Positions 18,241-28,508 are shown, counted from the stretch's first letter. The stretch: DNA of 64,000 nt from Entomomonas moraniae (GCF_003991975.1 NZ_CP029822.1:1736001-1800000); one strand, 5' to 3'. Notes: a model not told the origin generated them from the sequence alone. Translations and numbers: made by a program.

Positions 18241-18421
18241 CACTTAACTCCTTCTGATTAGACACTTCTGGCTGTACGTTATATATTTGCTCAATATCAA
18301 CCTTAACTTTGTAAGGTTTAATTAGTACAAACCAAAGGCAATAAAGAATCACTACTTTAATTATGATAATTAAAAGTAAATGCTTACCTAATGGTGAAAA
18401 TCTTTTTGCTCGATTATTCAT
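18227..18421 (-). CDS. cydP: CydP-like small membrane protein of the cytochrome bd operon
   Basis: This 64-residue protein has a basic N-terminus (MNNRAKRFSPLGKH), one transmembrane helix (LLLIIIIKVVILYCLWFVLI) and a polar tail. Its size, topology and place immediately before cydA match the 'cytochrome oxidase putative small subunit CydP' found in many Pseudomonadota. The frame extends upstream to 18517, but ATG at 18421 follows GGAGAG by four bases. Its stop lies inside cydA with a 14-bp overlap, so the two are translationally coupled. The name rests on position and topology. Confidence 0.75.
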   Translation of the reverse strand: MNNRAKRFSPLGKHLLLIIIIKVVILYCLWFVLIKPYKVKVDIEQIYNVQPEVSNQKELSDDRR

Positions 18422-18565
18422 AAGACTCTCCAATCGAGTACCGATAACACAAAAACTATATTTGCATGTCCACTGAATAAGTGTAAAGGCAGAGCCATCA
18501 CGCCACTCATGAAGCATTCATATATTTAAATAAAATGTGCTAACAAATAAAAAAAAATTAATAGA

Positions 18566-19045
18566 TTAACTCATTAGAAGTGTTATAGGAGGGGCTCGGG
18601 TGAGAGTAGACCAAAAGTTAGGTGAAAAAACATAGGGATCTGCCGTCACTAAAACGACATCAGAACTAGGTGCATTAAATATTACGACATAAAAGGCAAC
18701 AAGGATAGTGGCAGTATGAATTAAGTCACAATAGCCACAAGATACTATTCTTCCATGATCCATATCATGGTGCTCATTCATATCTACTTGGCTATAATCT
18801 TCATCATGAGAAGAAGCTTTCATGGACTCAGGATTAAAATCATTAGGATCTAAATTATTCTCTTTAAAAAACTGCGAAGCACACTCAAAATGACTTAAGG
18901 AGGGGGGGGGGTATAGATGCTTAATTGTAGATGGCTTAGCCATTAAGGCTATCGTTTGAGTGATTAACGGGCAAACAACTATCAGCAATATTGCAAACAA
19001 CCCACAATATGCATAAAAGCGTGATAATGCCTTTTGCCTTAACAT
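18566..19045 (-). CDS. DUF2946 family membrane protein with a C10 tract
   Basis: The 159-residue protein has a membrane segment near residues 13-35, a His/Asp-rich loop (SSHDEDYSQVDMNEHHDMDHG), then VSCGYCDLIHTATILVAFYVV and a C-terminal LTRAPP. The CGYC and RAPP motifs mark DUF2946. Members often sit near copper or haem-copper genes in Pseudomonas, and the His-rich loop fits metal binding, but no activity is known. Codons for Pro-Pro-Pro lie in an unbroken run of ten C, a candidate slippage site. It lies 144 bp upstream of cydP on the same strand. Confidence 0.8.
   Translation of the reverse strand: MLRQKALSRFYAYCGLFAILLIVVCPLITQTIALMAKPSTIKHLYPPPSLSHFECASQFFKENNLDPNDFNPESMKASSHDEDYSQVDMNEHHDMDHGRIVSCGYCDLIHTATILVAFYVVIFNAPSSDVVLVTADPYVFSPNFWSTLTRAPPITLLMS
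18902..18911 (-). repeat. C10 homopolymer inside the DUF2946 gene
   Basis: Ten consecutive G on the plus strand are ten C in the coding strand, spanning TAC CCC CCC CCC. Gain or loss of one base would frameshift the protein at about residue 48, before the CGYC motif. Confidence 0.9.
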
Positions 19046-19151
19046 TAACCTATATACCTAAATAATATATACTTATTCACAATATAATAGATAAGTATCA
19101 TCACATAATCAACCTCTAATTTGTCGCACTCCCAATTAAACGATAAGCCTT

Positions 19152-19187
19152 ATAAAAAAGCAGCATAACTTAACAGTCATACTGCTT
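19152..19187 (-). terminator. Intrinsic terminator after pilY1
   Basis: Read on the minus strand, AAGCAGTAT and ATGCTGCTT pair (one GU) around a 12-nt loop and are followed by a T run (complement of the A run at 19154-19159). It lies 14 bp past the pilY1 stop. Confidence 0.75.
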
Positions 19188-19200
19188 GTCGATTGATAAT

Positions 19201-22200
19201 CTATAAAGAAAATAGATCGGTCCAACCTGTTTTTATGTATATTCCTCCAGGCTTACTACCTGTAAAAGGAAATTCACACACACCATTTTCACATCGCCCT
19301 TCATACTTAGATGAATCACCATCCAACATATTAGTACCCGTGACAAGAGAACAGAAAGAACTACCACAATAAACTGTAACATCGTTAGGAATAGTCGATA
19401 TTGATGTTTCAACATACTTATCTTTTAATAAGTTTTTACCTGTTACAACATTCACTGAATAAGATCTTTGTTTACCTGTATTTGGGATGCAAGTTTTAGG
19501 ATTAAATGTATTATCTGGAATATACGTATTAAACACTAAACGATCAGAAAATACTGCTGCATTAGAGATAACTTTCTCTCCGACTTGACTATCAAGAATA
19601 ACCATAAATCCTTTAGCAATACTCTGGTTATTTTTAACATAAGTTGTCCCTTCTGTATCCAATGTCAATTCAGCTAGATCACTTTCTGTTGTAACTATAC
19701 TATCCGTTGATTTGTAATCCTTAGGAAATCTGAGAGAATAAAATCTATCCTGATTATTTTGTACCAATGGATGCTCTTTATACCCTGAACCAATATTAAT
19801 TGAGATCATATTTTTTGTTTCGTTTTGAGCATTACTTAAATCATAAATCACAGGCTTCTGATAAAAATAACGAGCACCTATACGCGCAACAACCCCATTA
19901 CTATTTCCAGCAGGCTTAACTAGATTTGATATATTTTGGCCATTATTAATATGAAAGCGCCATATTTGACCGCCTAGATCACCAAAGAAAATATCAGAAA
20001 TAAGCCCATCTGGATTATTATCTTTATCCACATAAGCTGTAACCCCACCAGGAACACTATAAGTCATATTACTACCGCTCCAAATAATAGTGCCTGTCTC
20101 AGCATCGACCATATAAACGCCATTTCCTTTATGGTCTTTATTATGAGGGTCTTGATTACCTGCACCAAATATAACAACAGGAGTAACAGTTCCACTTATA
20201 TCAACCTTACCCACTATAGGCTCTGACCATGCAGCGCCTAAATTAGAAAAACTCGAAGAGGTTGAGGTTAGTGTCCACATTGGTTTGAACATCTTTCTAT
20301 TTTCATATGAAATATCGAAAGCATAGATATAACCACCACCTCGACCTGCCGCTAAAAAGGCATAAGCTTTATCACCGGATCTAATAAAACCATCCTTATT
20401 TTCTTTTTTCGAAGGTTCGTGGTAAATAATAACCTTGCCATCTAAACCATAGGTTTTTACTACTTTCTTGGTTGATAATAAATTATTGTTTTCATCTTTT
20501 ATTTCTTCCATTAGCGTTACAGGCTTTTGAAGATGTTTAATTATAGGCAACATTTCTTTCGGCATAAACTCATAAAGGGCTTTACCTGTTTTTAAATCAT
20601 AACTACGTAAAACACCGTCATTACTAGCCAACAAACCTACTAGATTAAGATCATTAAAGTCACACTTTGTAATATCATTTCCACTCTTTGCGCAACCGTA
20701 ACTGATCATACTGACACCAGAAGCAATCGAATCACCTATCTTTTTACCGGCTGCAGATTTACTTCCCCCGGCTTGGTAAACGTAGCCACGCATAAAATCT
20801 AATAATCCTTTTTTTACATCATCCTCGTCATTAGCCAGATCTAAATCTTTTGTTGATAAATTTGCTGAAGAGTTAATTGCTACCTGTGTACCACTAACAA
20901 AAGTAAAAAGGGGACGATTTGGAAGTTCATCTTGCTCAGGTAACTGTGCTACGACACCACCTGCCTTAACATTCCCACCATCTCCCATTCCTTCTGACCA
21001 TGCACTGTCAACCCCTGATTTAAACTGCCCATCAGAGTTAATAGCTTTTTGCCCTTCATTCCAGCTATAAAGAACAGGTATTTCAATAAGCTTACCATCT
21101 ACCATCTCTTTGTTATAAACCATCTTAAAGCCTTTTAAATTGCCGGGCCAATAATCTTGTAACTGACTTTGGTAAATGGAATAAAAGGCTTCTCTACGTT
21201 GCTCTAAAAAATCAACTGAACTTGTAACAACCTGACCACTTACAGCAGACACGTTAACTGATAATGCTTCATTAATAATGCTTTTAAATGCATCAACTAA
21301 CCCATCAATATCTTTTGCTGTATGAAATTGTCCATTGCCATTAGAGGCTAAATCCCTTAAATATTTTACAGGATTTGAATCAGGACCAAATTGAACATCA
21401 TCACTAGCTTCATCATCATTATCACTTACCATCCCAAAACCAATGGTATGTGTCCAAATATAATTAGGCCCTGCAAAACTTGACTGGCTTGTTTGAGCTA
21501 ACCAGTTGGTTAAAGCACGTCCACAGCGTTCATTTGCATCACCATAACGCTCCTCAATACCATTGATAGAACATGATTTTTTTTGCCCCATATAATCTCT
21601 AATCGTAGCATAATAATTATTGGTTGGCTGACCATCAGACATAAGAATAAAATGTGTTAACTGACAACCCGCAACTAGCGGACTAGCCGTAGAAATACTC
21701 TTTGAAGAAGTACTATAGGCATTATCTGAGTGGAAAGGTCCAGGATTTCTACTGCCTGAAATATTACTAATGTATTGCGAAGCAGCAAAAATAGCTCTAT
21801 TTGTATACGTGGCACCACTGGTTTTTAAAGCAAAAGCTGTATCAATTAGGGTTTCTTTACGAGTCCTTTTATTTTTAGCAATAACATTTTTATTGGCTGT
21901 AATAATTAATTTTGCTTGATATTGATCACCCCTTTCTTTAAATGAAAGAGAACCACCATCCCTAGCAGTTGCTGGATTATTGGCACGATAAGAAGAGTTT
22001 ACAATAATAAACGTCATTGCATAACCATCTTGCCAATCATTTTTAGCTAATTGCGTTCTAACGAGTTTCGTTACATCACAGGTGTATGTTCCCGATCTAT
22101 AACTTTCAATAGCACACTGTATTTTATGAGAGCCTAGATTTGCATTATTTGCATTATTTGCAGCAAGAAATCGAGAACTAATATCATTTTTGGTCCGGGG

Positions 22201-22950
22201 TCTTAGATAAACTGAATCAACTTTAGGGTCAATATAGACATCTAATTGTCTCTGCGTCGTACTAGCAGCAGCACTATAAAAGTTTAATGATAACTTAGCA
22301 CTTTTCACGCCATAATCTGAATTAGTATAACCTGAATCTTCCCTATCTTTTTTAGATTTTAAAAGAACGTTATCAAATCGATAAGCAAAGTACCGACCTG
22401 TTGTGGTATTAGTAATTAATAATCCGCCTATAGTAAAATCTAGCCAATTATTTTGTGTACTTTTATTCTGATAACCATCATCGGTAGATAGCCATATAGG
22501 CTGTTCAAACGTAATTTCATCCCCATTAATCTGTTGATTTAAATTCTCTATATTTCTCGTTTCGTCAATTCCATCAACATCAATGACTTCTTTTGCTAGA
22601 TTAGGTTTACCTGAACCATAGTCCATAACCCCTATTCTTAGTCCACTAATAGTAGGATCGGAAAATATAAGTTGGAATGACTCTTTTAATAAGTTAAGTT
22701 TGGATATCGTTTTTAAATCTTGATTTTCATCTTTTTTTATTGTCTTTCCCTCAGGGTCTTTATCCATTGAGAGGGATCTATCTAATATAAATAAAACATT
22801 GGGTTTTATTGTTGTTTGCTTATCATTAAAATAAATCTCGGTATCATCTGCATAGCACGACATATAAAAAGTCGAAAGAAATACCATTGAGAAAAGGCTA
22901 AAGTATCTTGCCTTCCGTTGATTACAGTCTATAAAAGGTAACTTAACCAT
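19201..22950 (-). CDS. pilY1: Type IV pilus tip adhesin PilY1/PilC
   Basis: This 1249-residue exported protein caps type IV pili and controls extension, adhesion and surface sensing. A signal peptide ends near residue 34. A von Willebrand A-like region opens with NVLFILDRSLSMD, a DxSxS metal site, and continues past ILMSDGQPTNNYY. The C-terminal half is the PilC beta-propeller, with AFLAAGRGGGYIYAFDIS, VIFGAGNQDPHNKDHKGNGVY and the calcium-loop-like DKDNNPDGLISD before FFGDLGGQIWRFHI. I see no RGD integrin motif. No minor pilin genes are nearby, unlike the pilVWXY1E cluster of Pseudomonas. Confidence 0.93.
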   Translation of the reverse strand: MVKLPFIDCNQRKARYFSLFSMVFLSTFYMSCYADDTEIYFNDKQTTIKPNVLFILDRSLSMDKDPEGKTIKKDENQDLKTISKLNLLKESFQLIFSDPTISGLRIGVMDYGSGKPNLAKEVIDVDGIDETRNIENLNQQINGDEITFEQPIWLSTDDGYQNKSTQNNWLDFTIGGLLITNTTTGRYFAYRFDNVLLKSKKDREDSGYTNSDYGVKSAKLSLNFYSAAASTTQRQLDVYIDPKVDSVYLRPRTKNDISSRFLAANNANNANLGSHKIQCAIESYRSGTYTCDVTKLVRTQLAKNDWQDGYAMTFIIVNSSYRANNPATARDGGSLSFKERGDQYQAKLIITANKNVIAKNKRTRKETLIDTAFALKTSGATYTNRAIFAASQYISNISGSRNPGPFHSDNAYSTSSKSISTASPLVAGCQLTHFILMSDGQPTNNYYATIRDYMGQKKSCSINGIEERYGDANERCGRALTNWLAQTSQSSFAGPNYIWTHTIGFGMVSDNDDEASDDVQFGPDSNPVKYLRDLASNGNGQFHTAKDIDGLVDAFKSIINEALSVNVSAVSGQVVTSSVDFLEQRREAFYSIYQSQLQDYWPGNLKGFKMVYNKEMVDGKLIEIPVLYSWNEGQKAINSDGQFKSGVDSAWSEGMGDGGNVKAGGVVAQLPEQDELPNRPLFTFVSGTQVAINSSANLSTKDLDLANDEDDVKKGLLDFMRGYVYQAGGSKSAAGKKIGDSIASGVSMISYGCAKSGNDITKCDFNDLNLVGLLASNDGVLRSYDLKTGKALYEFMPKEMLPIIKHLQKPVTLMEEIKDENNNLLSTKKVVKTYGLDGKVIIYHEPSKKENKDGFIRSGDKAYAFLAAGRGGGYIYAFDISYENRKMFKPMWTLTSTSSSFSNLGAAWSEPIVGKVDISGTVTPVVIFGAGNQDPHNKDHKGNGVYMVDAETGTIIWSGSNMTYSVPGGVTAYVDKDNNPDGLISDIFFGDLGGQIWRFHINNGQNISNLVKPAGNSNGVVARIGARYFYQKPVIYDLSNAQNETKNMISINIGSGYKEHPLVQNNQDRFYSLRFPKDYKSTDSIVTTESDLAELTLDTEGTTYVKNNQSIAKGFMVILDSQVGEKVISNAAVFSDRLVFNTYIPDNTFNPKTCIPNTGKQRSYSVNVVTGKNLLKDKYVETSISTIPNDVTVYCGSSFCSLVTGTNMLDGDSSKYEGRCENGVCEFPFTGSKPGGIYIKTGWTDLFSL

Positions 22951-23399
22951 CTTTACATCCCTACTATTAACGACGTTTTTTTATAAAACATAATGGTAAG
23001 GATTATATAATCATTTACAAGATATTAATACTAAGTTCAACTGCCTAATACTAAAGATTAGATATGCGTCAAAAAACACAAAAAAAAAATTGTAAAAATT
23101 TTTATATATATATTTTATGTTGGCCATTAATAATAGTTAAAGCTACGAGTTTACCTATATGAAATATTAAATAACCATTACTAAGCTATGTTTACCCATT
23201 TTTTACATAGGTACTACTTATCTCATAAACCATTCTCAGATAAAAATTTAAGTTTAGAAACAAATAACACTATCGATTAACCACCATAAATCTTTTAGCG
23301 ATAAATTTCTAACTTACTATAAGCTATTCCAATCAAGTCTAGGTATGTATAAAAATTAACCTACAAAAACTATCTTTTTACACTCACGATGGATGGTAA
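22951..23399. other. Gene-free stretch upstream of pilY1
   Basis: These 449 bases are very AT-rich, with A and T runs and an (AT)n-like segment near 23100-23115. They hold the pilY1 promoter by position, since an AGGGATG ribosome site lies just before its ATG. No gene, RNA or clear operator is visible. Confidence 0.5.
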
Positions 23400-24008
23400 C
23401 TAAAAATTCTGTTTGGTCACCTTAACCATTTCAATTCCTTTTTTACCCCGTTGTACTTGTACTTTCAACTTTTCTAATTGTAATAACTGAAACAAATAAA
23501 CATTTGTCGTTCGGTTTTCATTTAACGGTTTACCCAATAAAGGCAACAGCATTTCAGGATTAGCACCTAAACGAATATTATTATTAAATTTAGGATAGAT
23601 TTCTGAGGTGACCAATGGACAATACTCTGTAGGTAACGCATCGCCCATTCGAATAACTACTTCATTAACTTTATTATCAAGGCTTGTACCTTTGGTTACA
23701 AACCATATTTGATAAGAGTAGCGAGGTAAACTATAACACTGATAATAACCACTCCCATTATAAAGCGGAGTTCCCGCTTTAAACTTTTGCAATACTTCAT
23801 TCAGCGTGGTTTCACCAACAGATACCTTAAAACCACCTAACAATAAATCTGTAGGTAATGCTTTTTCATTAAGTTTTATTGCATTATCAGATAGCCGCTC
23901 ATCAAAAGGCATGACTGGAATACGGATGCTTTCTGGCGGCCTTGGTATTTGGGCATTAACTTGTGTAGCACTTAATAGCATTAACGCTATTATAGGTACT
24001 TTGCGCAT
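23400..24008 (-). CDS. Exported protein of unknown function downstream of clpA
   Basis: The 202-residue product has a clean signal peptide (MRKVPIIALMLLSATQVNAQ). The mature part shows KVSVGETTLNEVLQKF and LGANPEMLLPLLGKPLNENR. This spacing of a Gly-turn, a helix and LGxP loosely recalls the SmpA/BamE fold, but I do not claim membership. Two Cys (YYQCYSL, TEYCPLV) could form a disulfide. It begins 19 bp after the clpA stop on the same strand, so it is probably co-transcribed, an unusual partner for a cytoplasmic chaperone. Confidence 0.65.
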   Translation of the reverse strand: MRKVPIIALMLLSATQVNAQIPRPPESIRIPVMPFDERLSDNAIKLNEKALPTDLLLGGFKVSVGETTLNEVLQKFKAGTPLYNGSGYYQCYSLPRYSYQIWFVTKGTSLDNKVNEVVIRMGDALPTEYCPLVTSEIYPKFNNNIRLGANPEMLLPLLGKPLNENRTTNVYLFQLLQLEKLKVQVQRGKKGIEMVKVTKQNF

Positions 24009-24027
24009 ATTGCTTCCTTTATTAAAA

Positions 24028-26292
24028 TTAAGCAGGTTCTACAAATTGTTCTACCACATCAAAGGTTAATTGTTCATCTTTAAGATCCACATGAACACTA
24101 CCTCCATGATCTGCTAATTTACCAAATAAAATTTCTTCTGCAAGGGGGCGTTTTAATTTTTCTTGAATTATACGCCCCATTGGCCTTGCTCCCATTTGTG
24201 GATCATAGCCATTTTTAGCTAGCCAAGCACGTGCAACCTCTGAAACATCAAGCTGTACTTGTTTTTCTTCTAATTGAACCTGTAACTCAACCAAGAACTT
24301 ATCGACAATACTATGTAATACATTATCAGTTAACTGACCAAACTGAATCACTGAGTCTAAACGATTACGAAACTCAGGTGTAAATACTTTTTTCACAGCT
24401 TCCATCGAATCTGTCGAATTATCTTGATGTGTAAATCCTATCGATGTACGTGAGGCGTCTTGCGCACCAGCATTAGATGTCATAATTAATACAACATTTC
24501 TAAAGTCCGCCTTGCGGCCGTTATTATCCGTTAATGTTCCATGGTCCATAACTTGTAGCAACAAGTTAAAAATAGCAGGATGTGCTTTTTCAATTTCATC
24601 TAACAAAAGAACACAATGTGGTGTTTTAGTAATGGCCTCAACCAACAGACCACCTTCATCAAACCCAACATACCCCGGAGGAGCGCCAATCAACCGAGAC
24701 GCCGAATGCTGCTCCATATACTCTGACATATCAAAGCGAATTAGTTCGATCCCCAATGCCTTGCTTAACTGTTTGGCTACCTCCGTTTTACCAACGCCTG
24801 TTGGACCAACAAATAAGAATGAACCAATAGGTTTGTCTGGTGCTTTTAGTCCTGCACGAGATAACTTAATTGCAGCACTCAAAGAGCTAATCGCTCTATC
24901 TTGTCCAAAAACTGTCATTTTCAAATCGCGTTCTAAATTACGCAATAGCTCTTTATCTGAGGCATTAACACTCTTTGATGGTACACATGCCATTTTAGCA
25001 ATAATTGCTTCAACTTGGGGAACATCAATACGCTCAGCTCTATTCTCAGCTTTTTGTAACTGTTGATAAGCACCAGCCTCATCAATTACATCAATGGCTT
25101 TGTCAGGCATATGGCGATCAGAAATATGACGAGCTGCTAACTCAGCAGCAGCTTTAAGCGCATCATCAGTATAGCCAATATGATGATGTTCTTCAAAACG
25201 GGACTTCAGCCCTTGTAAAATTCGAACAGTATCGGTTATGGAAGGCTCTACAACATCTATTTTTTGAAAACGTCGAGATAACGCATGATCTTTCTCAAAT
25301 ATACCACGATATTCTTTAAATGTGGTCGAACCAACACAACGAATTTGCCCACCACTTAATGCAGGCTTTAATAAATTAGAAGCATCCATTGCTCCACCAG
25401 TAGTAGCACCTGCACCTATAATGGTATGGATTTCATCAATAAATAAAATGGCATTCTTAGATTTTTTCAGCTCTTTCAAAACCGCTTTAAAACGTTTCTC
25501 AAAATCACCACGGTACTTCGTGCCTGCCAGTAAAGCACCTAAATCTAATGAATAGATAACACTGTCTTTTAAAACTTCTGGCACTTGCCCATCGACAATG
25601 CGTTTGGCTAAGCCTTCAACAATTGCTGTCTTACCAACACCCGCCTCTCCAACTAATAGAGGATTATTTTTACGGCGACGAGCTAATACCTGTGCAACAC
25701 GCTCTACTTCGCTCTCTCTTCCAACTAAAGGGTCAATCAGGCCTTGTTGTGCTAATTCATTTAAATTAGAAGCATAACTTTCTAACGGATTCTTTTCTAC
25801 AGCACTGTCTGACGAATTAACTTCATTAGTATCAATCTCTAAATTTTCCTCACTACCTTCTTTAGCGATACCATGAGAAATATAACGAACAACATCTAAA
25901 CGTGATAAACCATATTTTTTTAATAAATAAACTGCTTGGCTTTCTGTTTCACTAAATATAGCCACGAGGACGTTTACACCTGTCACCTCTGTTTTTCCAG
26001 AACTTTGCATATGGAATACAGCACGTTGTAACACTCGATGGAACCCTAATGTTGCATCAGTTTGTGTGTCTGTATGGATGGTCGGGATAATAGGCGTTGC
26101 TTTTTCAATAAAATTAGTCAGTTCAGTAGCTAAATTCTCAACATGTATATTGTAGGCACGAAAGACTTGCAACGCCTCTGAATTTTCTAGCAGTGCTAAT
26201 AATAGGTGTTCTACTGTGATAAATTCATGACGCTTCATACTGGCTTCGCGAAAAGCGGCATTAACTGTTTCTTCAAGGGCTTTATTTAACAT
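24028..26292 (-). CDS. clpA: ATP-dependent Clp protease ATP-binding subunit ClpA
   Basis: ClpA is the AAA+ unfoldase that feeds substrates to ClpP. The 754-residue protein has the N-domain (about 1-145), AAA1 with GEAGVGKTA near 214 and ILFIDEIH, and AAA2 with GPTGVGKTE near 495, [11 protein letters not shown] and the ClpP-docking loop IGF in [11 protein letters not shown]. The usual adaptor gene clpS is not beside it; the 381-bp upstream gap leads to a divergent efflux gene. The unknown exported gene at 23400 follows closely. Confidence 0.96.
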   Translation of the reverse strand: MLNKALEETVNAAFREASMKRHEFITVEHLLLALLENSEALQVFRAYNIHVENLATELTNFIEKATPIIPTIHTDTQTDATLGFHRVLQRAVFHMQSSGKTEVTGVNVLVAIFSETESQAVYLLKKYGLSRLDVVRYISHGIAKEGSEENLEIDTNEVNSSDSAVEKNPLESYASNLNELAQQGLIDPLVGRESEVERVAQVLARRRKNNPLLVGEAGVGKTAIVEGLAKRIVDGQVPEVLKDSVIYSLDLGALLAGTKYRGDFEKRFKAVLKELKKSKNAILFIDEIHTIIGAGATTGGAMDASNLLKPALSGGQIRCVGSTTFKEYRGIFEKDHALSRRFQKIDVVEPSITDTVRILQGLKSRFEEHHHIGYTDDALKAAAELAARHISDRHMPDKAIDVIDEAGAYQQLQKAENRAERIDVPQVEAIIAKMACVPSKSVNASDKELLRNLERDLKMTVFGQDRAISSLSAAIKLSRAGLKAPDKPIGSFLFVGPTGVGKTEVAKQLSKALGIELIRFDMSEYMEQHSASRLIGAPPGYVGFDEGGLLVEAITKTPHCVLLLDEIEKAHPAIFNLLLQVMDHGTLTDNNGRKADFRNVVLIMTSNAGAQDASRTSIGFTHQDNSTDSMEAVKKVFTPEFRNRLDSVIQFGQLTDNVLHSIVDKFLVELQVQLEEKQVQLDVSEVARAWLAKNGYDPQMGARPMGRIIQEKLKRPLAEEILFGKLADHGGSVHVDLKDEQLTFDVVEQFVEPA

Positions 26293-26673
26293 AAACCACC
26301 GTTACCTAACATAAATACATTTACAATACTGATCGAACGTATTGTATCTCTTTAAAAATAATATTTGTCGATTTATTCTTTATAAGGCCGAACATTTTAT
26401 TTTCAAGCAAATTAACTTAATTTGTTTCATTAACAGTAATATAAGTCACAGTGTTGGTACATCACGTAATTAAAACTACAGACATCTGCTAAAATATTCA
26501 TCATGCCTTTTAAAATCTATAAAATCCCACTGTATTGTTATTAAAATATATTCCGAACTTTATACTTATTAACGCATAACAAATTAGCAATATCATTTTT
26601 TATTTTGTTAAGAGTTATGTATGATAGGAATAAATAACTATTAATATCACCAGCAATAGCATTAGTAAACATT
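26293..26673. other. Divergent promoter region of clpA and the fsr-like gene
   Basis: These 381 bases separate two divergent genes and are AT-rich. I see no clpS, no RNA gene and no strong operator. Both promoters must lie here, but no single hexamer pair stands out. Confidence 0.45.
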
Positions 26674-27891
26674 ATGAGCATTCAACAAACAAACAATAAT
26701 AAGCTATACATTAACATTATGCTAATGGTCGCAGGGGCACATTTAGTCAACGATCTTATTCAATCGATGCTAACAGCCACCTACCCATTATTAGAGCAAA
26801 AATTCGCTCTCTCTTTAGCACAAGTAGGCTGTATTACACTGGTATACCAAATTACGGCTTCTATATTACAACCCGCTATTGGTCTATACACAGATAAACA
26901 TCCCAAGCCCTATCTACTTCCCCTAGGAATGGCAGCAACAACTTTGGGGCTCATAATGCTTGCGCTAGCAAATAGTTTTCCATTATTACTAGTCTCGGCA
27001 GGACTTTTAGGGGTTGGGTCATCTACCTTCCATCCTGAAGGCTCCCGCGTAGCTCGTAGTGCATCAGGAGGACGTTTTGGCCTTGCACAATCTACTTTTC
27101 AGGTCGGTGGTAACATCGGTTCATCACTAGGCCCCTTATTAGTGAGTTTGGTCGTATTACACTACAATAAACAGGTCTATATTTTATGGTTTGTTGTTAT
27201 TGGGCTTATCGGAATCACATTACTAAGTCGAATCAGTGCTTGGAGTACAACCCATTTAAAAGCAAGTATTAAACGCACACCTTTAGATCTAACGCTTCCT
27301 TTTAGTAAACAAAAGACTATTCTGGCATTAGCTATTTTAGGTATTTTGATTTTTTCTAAATATTTTTACATGGCAAGCATTACTAACTATTATTCTTTTT
27401 ATTTAATTGAAAAGTTCCATTTAGAAAATAGTACAGCCGTCCTATTTTTATTTTTGTTCTTGTCTTCTGTCGCATTAGGTACCTTTTTAGGTGGTCCTAT
27501 TGGCGATAGAATAGGCCGCAAATACGTTATATGGTTTTCCATTTTAGGCGCAGCACCATTTACGTTAGCTCTCCCCTATGCCAATCTATTCTGGACTGCT
27601 GTATTTAGTGTTTGCATTGGTTTAATTCTCTCTTCGGCCTTTGCTGCTATTGTGGTTTATGCACAAGAGCTAATCCCTGGCAGAGTCGGAATGATTGCTG
27701 GATTGTTTTTTGGTTTTATGTTTGGCATGAGCGGTATCGCTGCTGCAGTTTTAGGCTACGCAGCGGACCAAACAAGCCTAGAATATATCTTTAAATTTTG
27801 CTCTTTCTTACCCTTGTTAGGAATTATTACAGCTTTCTTACCTGATGTTGAAAGTAGTCTAAACACAGCTATTAATCATTTTAAGAAATAA
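26674..27891 (+). CDS. fsr: MFS efflux pump, Fsr (fosmidomycin resistance) type
   Basis: The 405-residue protein has about twelve membrane helices. Its N-terminal half carries the Fsr pattern: AHLVNDLIQSMLTATYPLL, QITASILQPAIGLYTDKHPKP, GVGSSTFHPEGSRVARSASG, and LAQSTFQVGGNIGSSLGPLL. The central GGPIGDRIGRKYV is the MFS loop motif between helices 8 and 9. E. coli Fsr exports fosmidomycin; the natural substrate is unclear. The gene is monocistronic, divergent from clpA, and ends at a strong terminator. Its ATG has no clear ribosome site. Confidence 0.88.
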   Translation: MSIQQTNNNKLYINIMLMVAGAHLVNDLIQSMLTATYPLLEQKFALSLAQVGCITLVYQITASILQPAIGLYTDKHPKPYLLPLGMAATTLGLIMLALANSFPLLLVSAGLLGVGSSTFHPEGSRVARSASGGRFGLAQSTFQVGGNIGSSLGPLLVSLVVLHYNKQVYILWFVVIGLIGITLLSRISAWSTTHLKASIKRTPLDLTLPFSKQKTILALAILGILIFSKYFYMASITNYYSFYLIEKFHLENSTAVLFLFLFLSSVALGTFLGGPIGDRIGRKYVIWFSILGAAPFTLALPYANLFWTAVFSVCIGLILSSAFAAIVVYAQELIPGRVGMIAGLFFGFMFGMSGIAAAVLGYAADQTSLEYIFKFCSFLPLLGIITAFLPDVESSLNTAINHFKK

Positions 27892-27893
27892 TT

Positions 27894-27917
27894 AAAAAGC
27901 CATTTAAATGGCTTTTT
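27894..27917. terminator. Bidirectional intrinsic terminator after the fsr-like gene
   Basis: The stretch AAAAAGCCATTT/AAATGGCTTTTT is a perfect 24-bp inverted repeat with A and T runs on either side. Its right arm overlaps the stop codon of the convergent gene at 27916. Confidence 0.85.
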
Positions 27918-28350
27918 AATTCCAGCGCAATGTATAAACAAAATATCCTGGAGGAACGGAAGGGGCTGAAAGAGGCATCGAGTCAATCCACCCATCATAG
28001 GCCTCACAAGGTAATCCAATGATCCATTGTCTAACAACTTTTATGGATGCCATCGTATAAATATAAATGCTCTCAGAAGCGGGCCATATCTCTGAATTGT
28101 CTAAAGACATTTCCCAGTCATCATGAAGATCAACCAGTACAGTGCAAACATTAGGAAGCTTTTCGATTTGTTTTAGCTTTTTATAGATCTCTTCAATAGG
28201 CAGATCTTCTTCAGTACGCATTCCAGTACCTAGACTCCCTTCATCACTATTACCTTGAAAAAAATCATCCAGCGTTACAAGAGGTAACTCCCCATCATTC
28301 TCTTCGATTAACACTTGAATCATATCTAATAAACGCTCGCGTTCTTGCAT
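27916..28350 (-). CDS. Acidic cytoplasmic protein of unknown function
   Basis: The 144-residue protein has no signal peptide or membrane segment and is strongly acidic in its first half (IEENDGELPLVTLDDFFQGN, MRTEEDLPIEEIYKK). The C-terminal half is aromatic and hydrophobic (IYIYTMASIKVVRQWIIGLP, CEAYDGWIDSMPLSAP, PPGYFVYTLRWN). Small acidic proteins of this build include immunity proteins of contact-dependent toxins, but no toxin gene is adjacent and I do not assign it. It is convergent with fsr and appears monocistronic. Confidence 0.6.
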   Translation of the reverse strand: MQERERLLDMIQVLIEENDGELPLVTLDDFFQGNSDEGSLGTGMRTEEDLPIEEIYKKLKQIEKLPNVCTVLVDLHDDWEMSLDNSEIWPASESIYIYTMASIKVVRQWIIGLPCEAYDGWIDSMPLSAPSVPPGYFVYTLRWN

Positions 28351-28508
28351 AGCTTATTTTTCCCAAATATAATTTTTATTAAAAATTTTATTGTATAAGT
28401 TGATTAAAAAAATCTGTGTATCATATTATTTTAATTAGTATAACAAATGTTCACACTAACGGATTAATAGCTTCTTTAAATTCATACGTCAAACTTACAC
28501 TATAATAC

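Noticed and set aside
24512-25066. A 184-codon frame antisense to clpA.
   Set aside because: It is fully inside a strongly conserved gene, has low-complexity composition and no ribosome site, so it is a shadow frame.
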